Source of the DNA: Haloferax denitrificans ATCC 35960
Lineage (GTDB): Archaea > Halobacteriota > Halobacteria > Halobacteriales > Haloferacaceae
Direction: 5' to 3'
DNA: 64,000 nucleotides
NCBI RefSeq assembly: GCF_000337795.1
Contig: NZ_AOLP01000018.1
Coordinates: 62,001-126,000 of the forward strand
In this document: positions 52,196-59,702 of the stretch, piece after piece
How positions within the stretch are numbered: position 1 is the stretch's first letter
Layout of the letters: every line of letters begins with the position of its first letter
Program-made: the position numbers and the translations under genes
The notes under the pieces: model-generated
The model's input: only the letters and a program-made list of their open reading frames with translations
What the model was told of the DNA's origin: nothing
Database searches by the model: none

Positions 52196-52579
52196 ATGAA
52201 CGGCGATGCGGTCCGGTACGAGAGCGACCACTTCAAGGCGACCGCCGGCTACGGCGCCCGAAAGCGGAACCTGCAACTCGTCTTCTTCGACGCGCAGTAC
52301 CCCGAACCGGAAGCGACGGCCGACGACCACCAGTCGGTCGAGAGCCAGACGATGAGCGCGCTCGAACGCGTCGAAGCGGCCGTCGAACGCTCGGGGCTCG
52401 ACTTAGACGACGTGCTCCGAACGACGGTCTACACGACGGACCTCGACCGAATCGACGCCATCGAGTCGGCGTACGACGCCTACTTCGCCGCCCGACGGCC
52501 GGCGATGACCGTCGTCGGCGTCTCCGAACTCCCGAACGACGCCGCCGTCCAAATCGAGGCGACGGGCGTCAAGCGATAG
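52196..52579 (+). CDS. RidA/YjgF-family protein
   Basis: 127 residues. The C-terminal half is the RidA core: SQTMSALERVEAAVERSGLDLDDVLRTTVYTTDLDRIDAIESAYDAYF in the gene and RPAMTVVGVSELPNDAAVQIEATGV, with the expected Arg (RPAMTVVGV) and Glu near the end. The N-terminal third is less typical. RidA hydrolyses reactive enamine/imine intermediates of amino-acid metabolism; a subfamily without that activity is possible. The last gene before the recombinase block. Confidence 0.8.
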   Translation: MNGDAVRYESDHFKATAGYGARKRNLQLVFFDAQYPEPEATADDHQSVESQTMSALERVEAAVERSGLDLDDVLRTTVYTTDLDRIDAIESAYDAYFAARRPAMTVVGVSELPNDAAVQIEATGVKR

Positions 52580-52593
52580 GTCGGACACCAACC

Positions 52594-52611
52594 AATTAGA
52601 TATAGCGAGAT
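52594..52611 (-). repeat. Dispersed motif copy 1 (ATCTCGCTATA, minus orientation)
   Basis: AATTAGATATAGCGAGAT on the plus strand. The core TATAGCGAGAT (52601-52611) is an exact inverted match of the copies at 55394-55404 and 62782-62792. It lies between the 3' ends of the RidA and recombinase genes. Confidence 0.6.
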
Positions 52612-52650
52612 GTAGTTTACAAGTCGCGTTTCGAACAGCGAGCGCGCTCC

Positions 52651-53706
52651 TCAGCGGAGCGAGTAGATGTTCGATTCGTACGTTTCGCGCACTCTGTCGC
52701 CCCAGTTGTGGGTGTACGTGTCGATGATATCGCCGGCAACGTCGCCGCGGAGGTACTTGACGATACCGCGGTCGCCGGTGCGGTCCCGGAGGTGGGTCGT
52801 AAAGAAGTGCCTGAAGTAGTGCGGCGTGACGTTCTCCTCGCGGTCGCCGCCCGCCCGGTACCAGCCGGCGTCGGCGGCGTGAGCGGTGACGACGTGGTGG
52901 ACGGCGTCGGGGTCCAGTCGCTGACCCCACCCCGAGGCGGTACCGAGGAAAAGTGGTTCGGCCGGAGACGGCGAATCCGGCCGAACCGCCAGCCAGCGAA
53001 GCAGAACGTCCTCCAGTTCGTCGTCGACGGGGACGACCGTCGACCGCTTCCGCTTGTTGGAGGCGGTTCGCTCCTCGCCGTTGGTGACGCTCCCGACGCT
53101 CGGGTCGGCGGCGACGTATATCGACGGTCCGCGGCCGTCGAGGGCGGCGCGGGTCGATACACCGCTTACGGGTGTATCCGCCTCCGCCGCCAGCGACACG
53201 TCTCGAAGGTCGAGGTTGCACAGTTCGCCGACGCGCATCCCGGTCTTGAGGAGGGTGACCACCAGCGCGTGGTCCAGCGGATGGGCGATTTCGCGGACGA
53301 ACCCCCGCATCTGCGGGACCGAGAGCTCCCGTCGGGCGGGGTTGGTGTCGATGCGCTCGTCCATCTCCTCCATCACGAGGCTCATCGGGTTGGAGTCGAA
53401 CGCGCCGACCTGCGCCATGTAGGCGTAAAACCGGTGGAGGTAGGAGGCGTACGTTGCCACCGTGCTCGGCGCGACATCCCGGTTTCGCAGGGTGTGTATC
53501 CACGCCATGCAGTCGCGGTGGGTCGCGTCGTCGACCGACCGAGCGCTCCCGGAGGGGTTCCGCGAGGGGTCGCCGAGGAACGACTCGAACGCCCGGAGGA
53601 CGCGCTCGTAGGCGGCGCGGGTCCGGTCGGTCTTCCCGTGATAGGTCATATCCTGTAGGAAGTAGCCAACCGGGTCCTCCGCGTCGGCGGGTCGCTCAGC
53701 GGCCAT
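52651..53706 (-). CDS. Tyrosine recombinase/integrase (Xer-like)
   Basis: 351 residues. A SAM-like core-binding domain (15-115, DRTRAAYERVLRAFESFLGD, APSTVATYASYLHRFYAYM) precedes the catalytic domain. The active-site set is R158 (TGMRVGEL), H296 and R299 (PHYFRHFF) and nucleophile Y331 (DTYTHN). At the usual second-His position (LGH) it reads RGD (D322), a deviation. An insertion rich in Gly and Thr (178-220) makes it longer than XerA (about 290). It overlaps the upstream DNA-binding gene by 11 bp; a dif-like site lies about 480 bp upstream. Confidence 0.9.
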   Translation of the reverse strand: MAAERPADAEDPVGYFLQDMTYHGKTDRTRAAYERVLRAFESFLGDPSRNPSGSARSVDDATHRDCMAWIHTLRNRDVAPSTVATYASYLHRFYAYMAQVGAFDSNPMSLVMEEMDERIDTNPARRELSVPQMRGFVREIAHPLDHALVVTLLKTGMRVGELCNLDLRDVSLAAEADTPVSGVSTRAALDGRGPSIYVAADPSVGSVTNGEERTASNKRKRSTVVPVDDELEDVLLRWLAVRPDSPSPAEPLFLGTASGWGQRLDPDAVHHVVTAHAADAGWYRAGGDREENVTPHYFRHFFTTHLRDRTGDRGIVKYLRGDVAGDIIDTYTHNWGDRVRETYESNIYSLR

Positions 53707-54142
53707 CGCGCTCCGCGAGGGTGTAGCCGCCGTGTCGCCCGCTGTACACGACTCGACCGCTCGACTGCAGTTCCTGAAGCGTCGATTCGAGGCGGTCTTC
53801 GATGTCGTCGGTCAGCGCCGCGACGAGGTCGTCCCACGACCGGTGGGAATCGGCCGCGAGCGCCTCGATAATCCGGGCCTCGAACTCACCGTTATTTTCG
53901 CTCCCACCGTCCTGATCTGAACCGTCGTTCTGGAGCCCCGTTTCCACCCCTTCAACCCCGGGGGTTGTAGCCGCTTCATCGCCCCTCGACGGAACGTCGA
54001 AATCGCGCCGGCCGGCCTGTACCATGGTTCTGACAAATTCGCTCTGGCTCATCCCGAGTCGGTCCGCGTGGTCCTTCCAGATGGCCTTCTGGTGGGCCGG
54101 GAGATAGGTTTGCACCGTCGCGCGGTCGACCTCATCGCTCAT
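53696..54142 (-). CDS. RHH-like plus wHTH DNA-binding protein (DUF5805-like), recombinase partner
   Basis: 148 residues from the ATG at 54142. Residues 1-45 (DRATVQTYLPAHQKAIWKDHADRLGMSQSEFVRTMVQAGRR in the gene) have the strand-helix-helix look of a ribbon-helix-helix/CopG protein. An acidic linker (50-85) leads to a C-terminal winged helix (EARIIEALAADSHRSWDDLVAALTDDIEDRLESTLQELQSSGRVVYS...). It precedes and overlaps the recombinase gene, so it may be an accessory factor or repressor acting on the repeats just upstream. DUF5805 is the name I recall. Confidence 0.75.
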   Translation of the reverse strand: MSDEVDRATVQTYLPAHQKAIWKDHADRLGMSQSEFVRTMVQAGRRDFDVPSRGDEAATTPGVEGVETGLQNDGSDQDGGSENNGEFEARIIEALAADSHRSWDDLVAALTDDIEDRLESTLQELQSSGRVVYSGRHGGYTLAERDGR

Positions 54143-54184
54143 GAACGGGTCGACACGGGGGTCGATATTCAATCTACCGGCACA

Positions 54185-54212
54185 GTTCAGAATAAGAGAA
54201 GTTATCCTGAGC
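54185..54212. other. dif-like recombination core site
   Basis: Two 11-bp arms in inverted orientation, GTTCAGAATAA (54185-54195) and TTATCCTGAGC (54202-54212), match at 9 of 11 positions and flank the 6-bp spacer GAGAAG (54196-54201). The inner ends ATAA and TTAT next to a 6-bp spacer are the hallmark of Xer dif sites (bacterial and archaeal). It lies 43 bp upstream of the start of the recombinase operon. Confidence 0.65.
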
Positions 54213-54300
54213 AGTGCATGCGGATTTTCGGCGGCGAAATGCGCTTATCCTGAATACTGCAATCGTATTTTCGGCAGTTTACATGCACTATTCCGGATAA
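54202..54300. repeat. Additional arm-like repeats (direct and inverted)
   Basis: The right arm of the core site and the next 20 bases recur at 54245-54275 in the same orientation (about 25 of 31 positions, both ending ATTTTCGGC). TTATCCTGAATACTGCA (54245-54261) is also an inverted match (15 of 17) of TGCACTATTCCGGATAA (54284-54300). These look like extra binding half-sites for the recombinase or its partner; spacing of copies in direct orientation is 43 bp. Confidence 0.65.
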
Positions 54301-55520
54301 TAAATTCTCCCGGAGAACGCCGATTTCGGGCGTTTCGAGCGAATCTGAGAACCGGCCGATGTTCTGTTGCTTCTAGTAGGTCGAATTTCGCACAGCACCG
54401 TCTCTTTTCTGTGATAATACTCGATTTTTGGATGGCTATTCTCTCGCCATTTACCCCCGGAGTAGCGCTTGGAAGAACCACTTACACGGGTTTCGTTATT
54501 TCACACCAGATTTTACTGAACTATTATACAATCTGGATAGCGGTGGTTCTGTCTCTGTTTTATTACATCTACTGTAGATTGAATTATTCCGAACATATTT
54601 TCTTCATATTCTCTCAGAAATATACCCGTGGGACGACGCGTCATCCGTGTTCTCTCGAACGAGTATATTTAATCAAATTCAACTCGGAATTTTAACCGAT
54701 TATATCTGCTATCTTCCTGTGAATCTATGTCGTCGGTCGGGGCTTCGTTTCGAAGCGACTCTATCTGTTATTATGTGGGGTGTCGTCGCGAAGAACTCCG
54801 GCGAGTGTTGTCTGATTCGAACACGCGACCGCTCGGGTGACGCCGTTTCGAACCCACTCGAAGACGAACCCAACCGAGGTCCTTGCCGGCTCGATTCGGT
54901 CTCTTTTGACGCCTTCACAGCCCTCGTCTTCGCGGTGAGCACAGTAACTCGGAGCATGGGCCCATCTCAGGTGAAGCGGCGCTCAAGCGCGTTGTGGCCG
55001 TCCTGACGGGGTCGCGTGAATCCGAGGTTTCGGCTCTCGCTAACGGCCGGATTCGACGACTCACTCGTCCGGCGGCGACGACCCGTTCGAGCGAACCATC
55101 TCTCGGCTGGTGACTCGGTCGAGCGGACCATCCCGAATCTCGAATGCGACGCCGCACTCGTCTGCACAACCGGAGTCGTGGCCGTGCCCCCGCAACCGCC
55201 CGTACTTCCGACTGCGATACGAACCACCCGAGACGCGAGCGCGACGTGGCTGTCGTTTGCGGCGTTGACGGCTCGACACTATCGACTCTTTGAACTCCGA
55301 TTTTCCGCGTTAGCTCGACTCAATCGCTGATTCTCCGAGCGTTTCGGTCTCTGTCGGCTTGCCCGACTGTCCGATTCGAGACTCGTATATCGCATCTCGC
55401 TATACACAATCCCGGTTCTCGGGTTCGACCGAGTTCGGAAAATTCGAGGTCCCGTCGAACCCGGCCGGTTCGCGTCGAAGTCGTCGGGAGGGCCGGATGC
55501 CGACGACCTCACCCGGCGCG
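54301..55520. other. Long non-coding stretch, AT-rich left half
   Basis: About 1.2 kb without a convincing gene. 54400-54730 is distinctly AT-rich with runs such as TTTTATTACATC and ATATTTAATC. 54760-55480 returns to moderate GC, but short frames in it have neither typical codon bias nor recognisable protein patterns. A motif copy (55394-55404) lies near the right end. It may be decayed coding DNA or a functional site region. Confidence 0.6.
55394..55410 (+). repeat. Dispersed motif copy 2 (ATCTCGCTATA)
   Basis: ATCTCGCTATACACAAT. It differs by one base from copy 3 (62782-62798) over 17 bases and is an inverted match of copy 1. Copies 1 and 2 bracket the recombinase block. Confidence 0.6.
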
Positions 55521-56225
55521 CTACGCCTCGACTCGCTCTATCAGGTCGGGGCCGTCGTTGGCGGGGCTGTTCACCCGCGTCGAGACGGGGTACGCCGTGA
55601 GTTCGTCGTCGGGGTAGGTGTCGAGGAGCGCCGCCGCCTCGTCGGGGTCGCCGTGGAGCCACGTCTCCTCTTCGTCGGGGGCGAGAACGACCGCCATCCG
55701 GTGGTGTAGCTCTGAGACGAGGTCGTTCGGCTCGGTCGTGACGACGGTGAACGTCTCAAGCGGCTCCTGTTCGCGCGAGGGGCCGCCGCTCCCGAAGTCG
55801 CCGAGGCCGGTCTGTTTCGTCGAGGGTTTCCACCGTTCCCAGAGGCCGGCCATGGCGAACGGGCGGTCGTCCTCGAAGGCGACGCGGTAGGGCTGTTTGT
55901 CCCCGCCGCGGTCGACCCACTCGTAGAAGCCGTCAGCGGGGACGAGACACCGGCGAGCCTCGTAGGCGTCGGCGAAACTCCGCTTTTCTCGAACTGTCTC
56001 CGCGCGGGCGTTGATTCGGTCGTTGCCGACGCTCGCGCTGTCGGCCCACGAGGGGACGAGACCCCACTTCAGGAAGCGGAACTCCGCGGGCGCGTCGTTG
56101 GTCACGACCGGGAGTTCCTGACCGGGCGCGCAGTTGTACCGCGCCGAAAGCGGGCGCGTCGGCGTCGCGTCGAACCGCGTTTCGAGTTCCTCCGGTGGAG
56201 TAAACAGCGTGTAGCGGCCGCACAT
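55521..56225 (-). CDS. HMCES/YedK SOS response-associated peptidase (SRAP)
   Basis: 234 residues; the start is fixed by the catalytic Cys2 that must follow the removed Met (MCGRYTLF, ATG at 56225). SRAP motifs: YNCAPGQELPVV, GLVPSWA, NARAETV, PADGFYEW (active Glu) and HHRMAVVL (His). The family covalently traps abasic sites in single-stranded DNA and so protects replication forks. An insertion of about 20 residues follows LWERWKPS. Complete and monocistronic. Confidence 0.93.
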   Translation of the reverse strand: MCGRYTLFTPPEELETRFDATPTRPLSARYNCAPGQELPVVTNDAPAEFRFLKWGLVPSWADSASVGNDRINARAETVREKRSFADAYEARRCLVPADGFYEWVDRGGDKQPYRVAFEDDRPFAMAGLWERWKPSTKQTGLGDFGSGGPSREQEPLETFTVVTTEPNDLVSELHHRMAVVLAPDEEETWLHGDPDEAAALLDTYPDDELTAYPVSTRVNSPANDGPDLIERVEA

Positions 56226-56332
56226 ATCTCCGGCTTCGCGCTCTGCGGGTAAAACGCCCGCGGCGGGGACGCCGGACGGGTGTCGTGGCCGCAGACGACG
56301 CATTTAGGGTCGCCGACGCCCCCCTGTCGGAC

Positions 56333-57088
56333 ATGCGAATCGAGAACAGCTTCATCCCCGTCCGCGGCGTGGGCGAGCGGACGGAGCGGAACCTCTGGCG
56401 GGCCGGGTCGACCCACTGGGACGAGTTCGACGCCTCGCTCGTCGGCGCGAAGACGGGCGACCGAATCGAGACGTTCATCGCCGACGCCGCCGCCCACCTC
56501 GACGACGGTAACTCGCGGTTCTTCGACGACTGTTTCCCCTCGGGCGAGCGCTGGCGACTGTACGAGAACTTCCGCGACGAGACGTGCTTTTTCGATATCG
56601 AGACGACCGGCCTCTCGCCCGAGCGCGACTCGGTGACGACCGTCTCGTTCTATCAGGACGGCGAGACGACGACGCTCGTCAGCGGGGAGGACCTGACCGT
56701 CGACGCCCTCCGCGAGCAGTTCGCCGACGCGAAACTCATCGCGACGTTCAACGGCGCGCGCTTCGACGTGCCGTTTCTCGAAACCTCGTTCGACGTCTCC
56801 ATCGACGTGCCGCACGTCGACCTCATGTATCCGTGCCGGACGCTCGACCTCACCGGCGGGCTGAAGCAAATCGAGAAAGACGTCGGCATCGACCGCGACC
56901 GCCCCGACATCTCCGGGCGCGACGCCGTCCGCCTCTGGCGCGAGTACGAGCGCGGCGACCAGTCGTCGCTCGACACGCTCGTCTCGTACAACCGCGAGGA
57001 CGCGGTCAACCTCGAACGCCTCATGGAGACCGTCACCGGCCGCCTCCACGACCGCGCCTGCGAGGGTCTCGACGCGGACCTCGGCTGA
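56333..57088 (+). CDS. RNase H-like (DEDD) exonuclease, YprB type
   Basis: 251 residues from the ATG at 56333. The N-terminal third has a helix-hairpin-helix-like start (IPVRGVGERTERNLWRAG). The nuclease core has CFFDIETTGLSPERD (DxE, motif I), FNGARFDVPFLE (motif II), HVDLMYPCR and YNREDAVNLERL (motif III). Related proteins are often encoded next to helicases; here it is alone. It probably degrades DNA or RNA 3' ends in repair. Divergent from the SRAP gene, a suggestive repair pair sharing a 107-bp gap. Confidence 0.85.
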   Translation: MRIENSFIPVRGVGERTERNLWRAGSTHWDEFDASLVGAKTGDRIETFIADAAAHLDDGNSRFFDDCFPSGERWRLYENFRDETCFFDIETTGLSPERDSVTTVSFYQDGETTTLVSGEDLTVDALREQFADAKLIATFNGARFDVPFLETSFDVSIDVPHVDLMYPCRTLDLTGGLKQIEKDVGIDRDRPDISGRDAVRLWREYERGDQSSLDTLVSYNREDAVNLERLMETVTGRLHDRACEGLDADLG

Positions 57089-57197
57089 GTCGGCCGTCGA
57101 GGTTCGCGCTCCGGTCGGGAGCGCGCGAGCGCCGCCGACCCGAGCGAGCGTGACGGAACCCCGCGCTTTTTTCATCCCCCGAAGCGACCCGCCGCAC

Positions 57198-57554
57198 ATG
57201 ACCGACGACCCCGACGCCGACCCCGAGGCGGACGACACCGCCGATTCGACCCCGCAAGCCGACGCGGCCGAGGCGACCGAGACGACCGACGGCGACGAGC
57301 CAGTCGATGCCGACGCGGCCGTCGGAGCGGCGGACGGCGGCACCGACGAGCGCGACAACGGCAATGGCAACGGCAACGGCGACGAGACCGTCCCGCACGT
57401 CGAACTCGACCTCTACGAACTCTCGGTCCGCGTCAGCGGGCAGTCGAGCGACGAACTCGACGACGTGGAGGCGTCGGCGACCCGCCTCATGGACTACCTC
57501 GTCGACCACGCCAAAGAGCTGGAAGACCAGCCCGACAGCCGCGGACTGAGCTAA
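57198..57554 (+). CDS. Acidic small protein, KH/coil-like C-terminal part
   Basis: 118 residues from the ATG at 57198. The first 65 residues are an Asp/Ala/Glu-rich disordered tail with an NGNGNGN run. The C-terminal half (HVELDLYELSVRVSGQSSDELDDVEASATRLMDYLVDHAKELED in the gene) looks folded: one strand pair and a long helix. Family not recognised; probably a haloarchaeal cytosolic protein. Confidence 0.65.
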   Translation: MTDDPDADPEADDTADSTPQADAAEATETTDGDEPVDADAAVGAADGGTDERDNGNGNGNGDETVPHVELDLYELSVRVSGQSSDELDDVEASATRLMDYLVDHAKELEDQPDSRGLS

Positions 57555-57626
57555 CCCCCGGCCTCGCGTCCCTCTCGGTTTTGGCAAACCTAAACGCTCA
57601 AGAGCGGCCGTCGATAACCCCGTCCA

Positions 57627-58313
57627 ATGACCGAGTTCACCTTCGACGACCTCGCGGTCGTGATGGGGACGTACAACGAAGAGCAGGCCATCGGGTCCGT
57701 GTTGGCCGACATCGACCGGGTCACGGACGGGCGCGCCGAGGTCGTCTGCGTCGACGGCTCCGACGACCGAACGCCCGAAATCGCCCGCAAGATGGGCGCG
57801 CGCGTCATCGAACAGGAGCCGCAGGGGTACGGCGTCGCGGTCGAGGCCGCGGTGCTCGCGCCCGACCGCCCGGTCGTCGTCACGACCGACTGCGACGACA
57901 CCTATCCGATGGAGTATCTCCCGAAGTTCCTCGACCTCATCAACGACGGCTACGACGTGGTCTCCGGCGACCGAATCACGAAGGGCGCGGAGACGATGCC
58001 CCGACTCAACCGCGCGGGGAACATCGCGTTCGCCCGCCTCGCCAGCTTCCTCATGGGCGCGACGGTCCACGACACGACCACCGGCATGCGGGCGTACCGC
58101 CGCGAACTCCTCCACGACATCGAGTGGACCGAGAACACGGGGCTGTCCGCCGAACTCCTCATCCGCCCCGCGATGCGCGGCTACACCATCGCCGAGGTGC
58201 CCATCCCCTACCGCGAGCGCGCGGGCGAGACGAAACTCGACCCCTTCGCCGGCGGCGCGGCTATCGGGAAGTCCATCGTCAAAGTCTGCCTGGAAGAGCG
58301 GCTTCGGTTCTGA
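57627..58313 (+). CDS. Family 2 glycosyltransferase (DPM1/UgtP-like)
   Basis: 228 residues. GT-A fold: LAVVMGTYNEEQAIGSVLADI, VVCVDGSDDRTPEIARKMG, VVVTTDCDDTYPMEYL (DxD-like metal site) and a C-terminal VPIPYRERAGETKLDPF. No membrane helices, unlike GtrB-type enzymes, similar to soluble dolichol-phosphate mannose/glucose synthases. It probably charges a lipid carrier or modifies a lipid sugar; donor and acceptor unknown. Closest known halophilic relatives act in N-glycosylation. Confidence 0.88.
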   Translation: MTEFTFDDLAVVMGTYNEEQAIGSVLADIDRVTDGRAEVVCVDGSDDRTPEIARKMGARVIEQEPQGYGVAVEAAVLAPDRPVVVTTDCDDTYPMEYLPKFLDLINDGYDVVSGDRITKGAETMPRLNRAGNIAFARLASFLMGATVHDTTTGMRAYRRELLHDIEWTENTGLSAELLIRPAMRGYTIAEVPIPYRERAGETKLDPFAGGAAIGKSIVKVCLEERLRF

Positions 58314-58343
58314 GTTCGCGCGGCGGGCGCGCGTGATTCGAGA

Positions 58344-58389
58344 GCGATACGCGGGGAAACGGGCGTGCGATACGCGGGGAAACGGGCGT
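58344..58389 (+). repeat. Perfect tandem duplication of 23 bp
   Basis: The unit beginning GCGATACGCGGGG and ending AACGGGCGT occurs at 58344-58366 and again at 58367-58389 without change, in the gap between two convergent genes. Confidence 0.9.
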
Positions 58390-58413
58390 TCCGGTCGGTC
58401 GTTCAGCGGGCGG

Positions 58414-58617
58414 CTACGACGAGTTCAGGATGTCGCGGACGCGCCGGGGTTCGCCGGAGAGCGCGGGTTCCTTCTCGACGATTTTCAGCACCTCGTGGTC
58501 GGTCACGTCGGGGTAGGACTTCCCGATGGCCTCCTCGATGAGGGTCTTTTCGAGGCGGAACTCCGTTCCCTCGTAGACCACGTCTACGCCGTCGTCGTCG
58601 AAAGAGAGAATCGTCAT
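58414..58617 (-). CDS. DUF5800-like small protein
   Basis: 67 residues from the ATG at 58617: MTILSFDDDGVDVVYEGTEF, then RLEKTLIEEAIGKSYPDVTDHEVLKIVEKEPAL in the gene. A small alpha/beta protein, soluble, present across haloarchaea as DUF5800 (from memory). No catalytic motif. It is divergent from the halofilin gene, with a 121-bp shared upstream region. Confidence 0.75.
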   Translation of the reverse strand: MTILSFDDDGVDVVYEGTEFRLEKTLIEEAIGKSYPDVTDHEVLKIVEKEPALSGEPRRVRDILNSS

Positions 58618-58707
58618 ACCTCTCGTTGTATCCCGCGCGTAGTTAAATACGCGTCGTCGCCGGGAAACCGGCGGCCTCCGTCGTGTCTGACGGTTGTCTT
58701 GCGGACG

Positions 58708-58716
58708 GTTTATTAC
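58708..58716 (+). promoter_or_regulatory. TATA element of the halofilin gene
   Basis: GTTTATTAC, centred 27 bases upstream of the GTG at 58739. It supports the GTG start over a longer frame from 58694. Confidence 0.65.
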
Positions 58717-58738
58717 GGCACGGGTGTTGGTTCGGAGC

Positions 58739-59590
58739 GTGTCACTGGGTACGGACCCGCTCGATGCGCTCGAAATTCCCGACGGGACGACGGTCGAGGA
58801 ACACGACCTCGTCACCGACGGCGACGTGGTCGTCGGCGGGCAGAGCACCGTCGAGTTCGGCGTCCGCGGCCGGAACGTCCTCGCGGGCGAGCGCGTCACC
58901 TTCGGCGGCGACATCGAGGCCGAGGCCGACTGCCGACTCGACATGCTCGACGACGTGGCCGGAAACGTCCTCGTCGGCAACGACGCCTACCTCGGCGAGC
59001 GCGTCCACATCGCCGGCCGCCTGATGGTCTCGGGCGACCTCGACATCGGCGACGACGTCGACATCGAAGAGGGGTTCGAGGCCAACGGCTGGATCGTCAT
59101 CCGCAACCCGATTCCGACGCTCGTGTTCTACTTCATCGTCCTCTCGCAACTCCTCCGACTCGGCGAGGACGAGGCGGCCGACGAACTCGCCGAGACGCTC
59201 TCGGGCGAGTCGCCGCACGACCCGCTCGTGATTCCCCGGAACGCCACCGTCTCCGACGACGCGTGGCGCGTCTCGACGCCCGCTCACGTCGGTTCCGACT
59301 GCCGCATCCACGGCAACATCCGCGCGAAGTCCATCGACCTCGCCGAGGACAACAACGTCTTCGGGAGCCTCCGCGCCCGCGACGACATCGTCGTCGGGAG
59401 CGGGACGCGCATCCACGGCGACGTGACCACGCGAAACGGCGAGGTCCGCATCCACGAGGGCGCGCGCGTCCTCGGCGACGTGTCCTGTAACGACCTCGTG
59501 CTCGAAGCCGGCGCGCACGTCGACGGGACGATGCGCGCCCGCGGCGAGATGCGCATCCACCGCGACAACCTCCCCCGCGAGGCCGAGTAG
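58739..59590 (+). CDS. halA: Halofilin A-like bactofilin with two beta-helix domains
   Basis: 283 residues from the GTG at 58739. Two right-handed beta-helix (bactofilin/polymer-forming) halves are evident: residues about 15-115 (VEEHDLVTDGDVVVGGQSTVEFGVRGRNVLAGERVTFGGDIEAEA in the gene) and 165-275 (NIRAKSIDLAEDNNVFGSLRARDDIVVGSGTRIHGDVTTRNGEVRIHEG). A hydrophobic link (IPTLVFYFIVLSQLLRL, about 122-138) lies between. H. volcanii HalA, a cytoskeletal cell-shape protein with two bactofilin domains, matches this description (recalled as HVO_1610). A single-bactofilin paralogue, HalB, is encoded elsewhere. Confidence 0.82.
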   Translation: MSLGTDPLDALEIPDGTTVEEHDLVTDGDVVVGGQSTVEFGVRGRNVLAGERVTFGGDIEAEADCRLDMLDDVAGNVLVGNDAYLGERVHIAGRLMVSGDLDIGDDVDIEEGFEANGWIVIRNPIPTLVFYFIVLSQLLRLGEDEAADELAETLSGESPHDPLVIPRNATVSDDAWRVSTPAHVGSDCRIHGNIRAKSIDLAEDNNVFGSLRARDDIVVGSGTRIHGDVTTRNGEVRIHEGARVLGDVSCNDLVLEAGAHVDGTMRARGEMRIHRDNLPREAE

Positions 59591-59672
59591 CCGGTGTCGC
59601 GTCCGACCGACTGACCGACCGCGGCTACCCGCGGGCCGCGATAGCAACAGTCGCCGTTTGTGCTTACCCAAC

Positions 59673-59680
59673 GATTAATC
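59673..59680 (+). promoter_or_regulatory. TATA element of the DUF4349 lipoprotein gene
   Basis: GATTAATC, centred about 27 bases upstream of the ATG at 59703. Confidence 0.5.
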
Positions 59681-59702
59681 CCCCACGTCGAGAGTGTCGT
59701 CT

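Noticed and set aside
54141-54695. 184-codon plus-strand frame through the dif-like site and AT-rich region
   Set aside because: Its start overlaps the partner gene in antisense, it runs through the repeats, has mixed composition, and shows no protein pattern or promoter.
55016-55330. Plus-strand frame of 104 codons and overlapping minus-strand frames
   Set aside because: Several frames are equally open, codon bias is weak and no family pattern appears; kept as non-coding.
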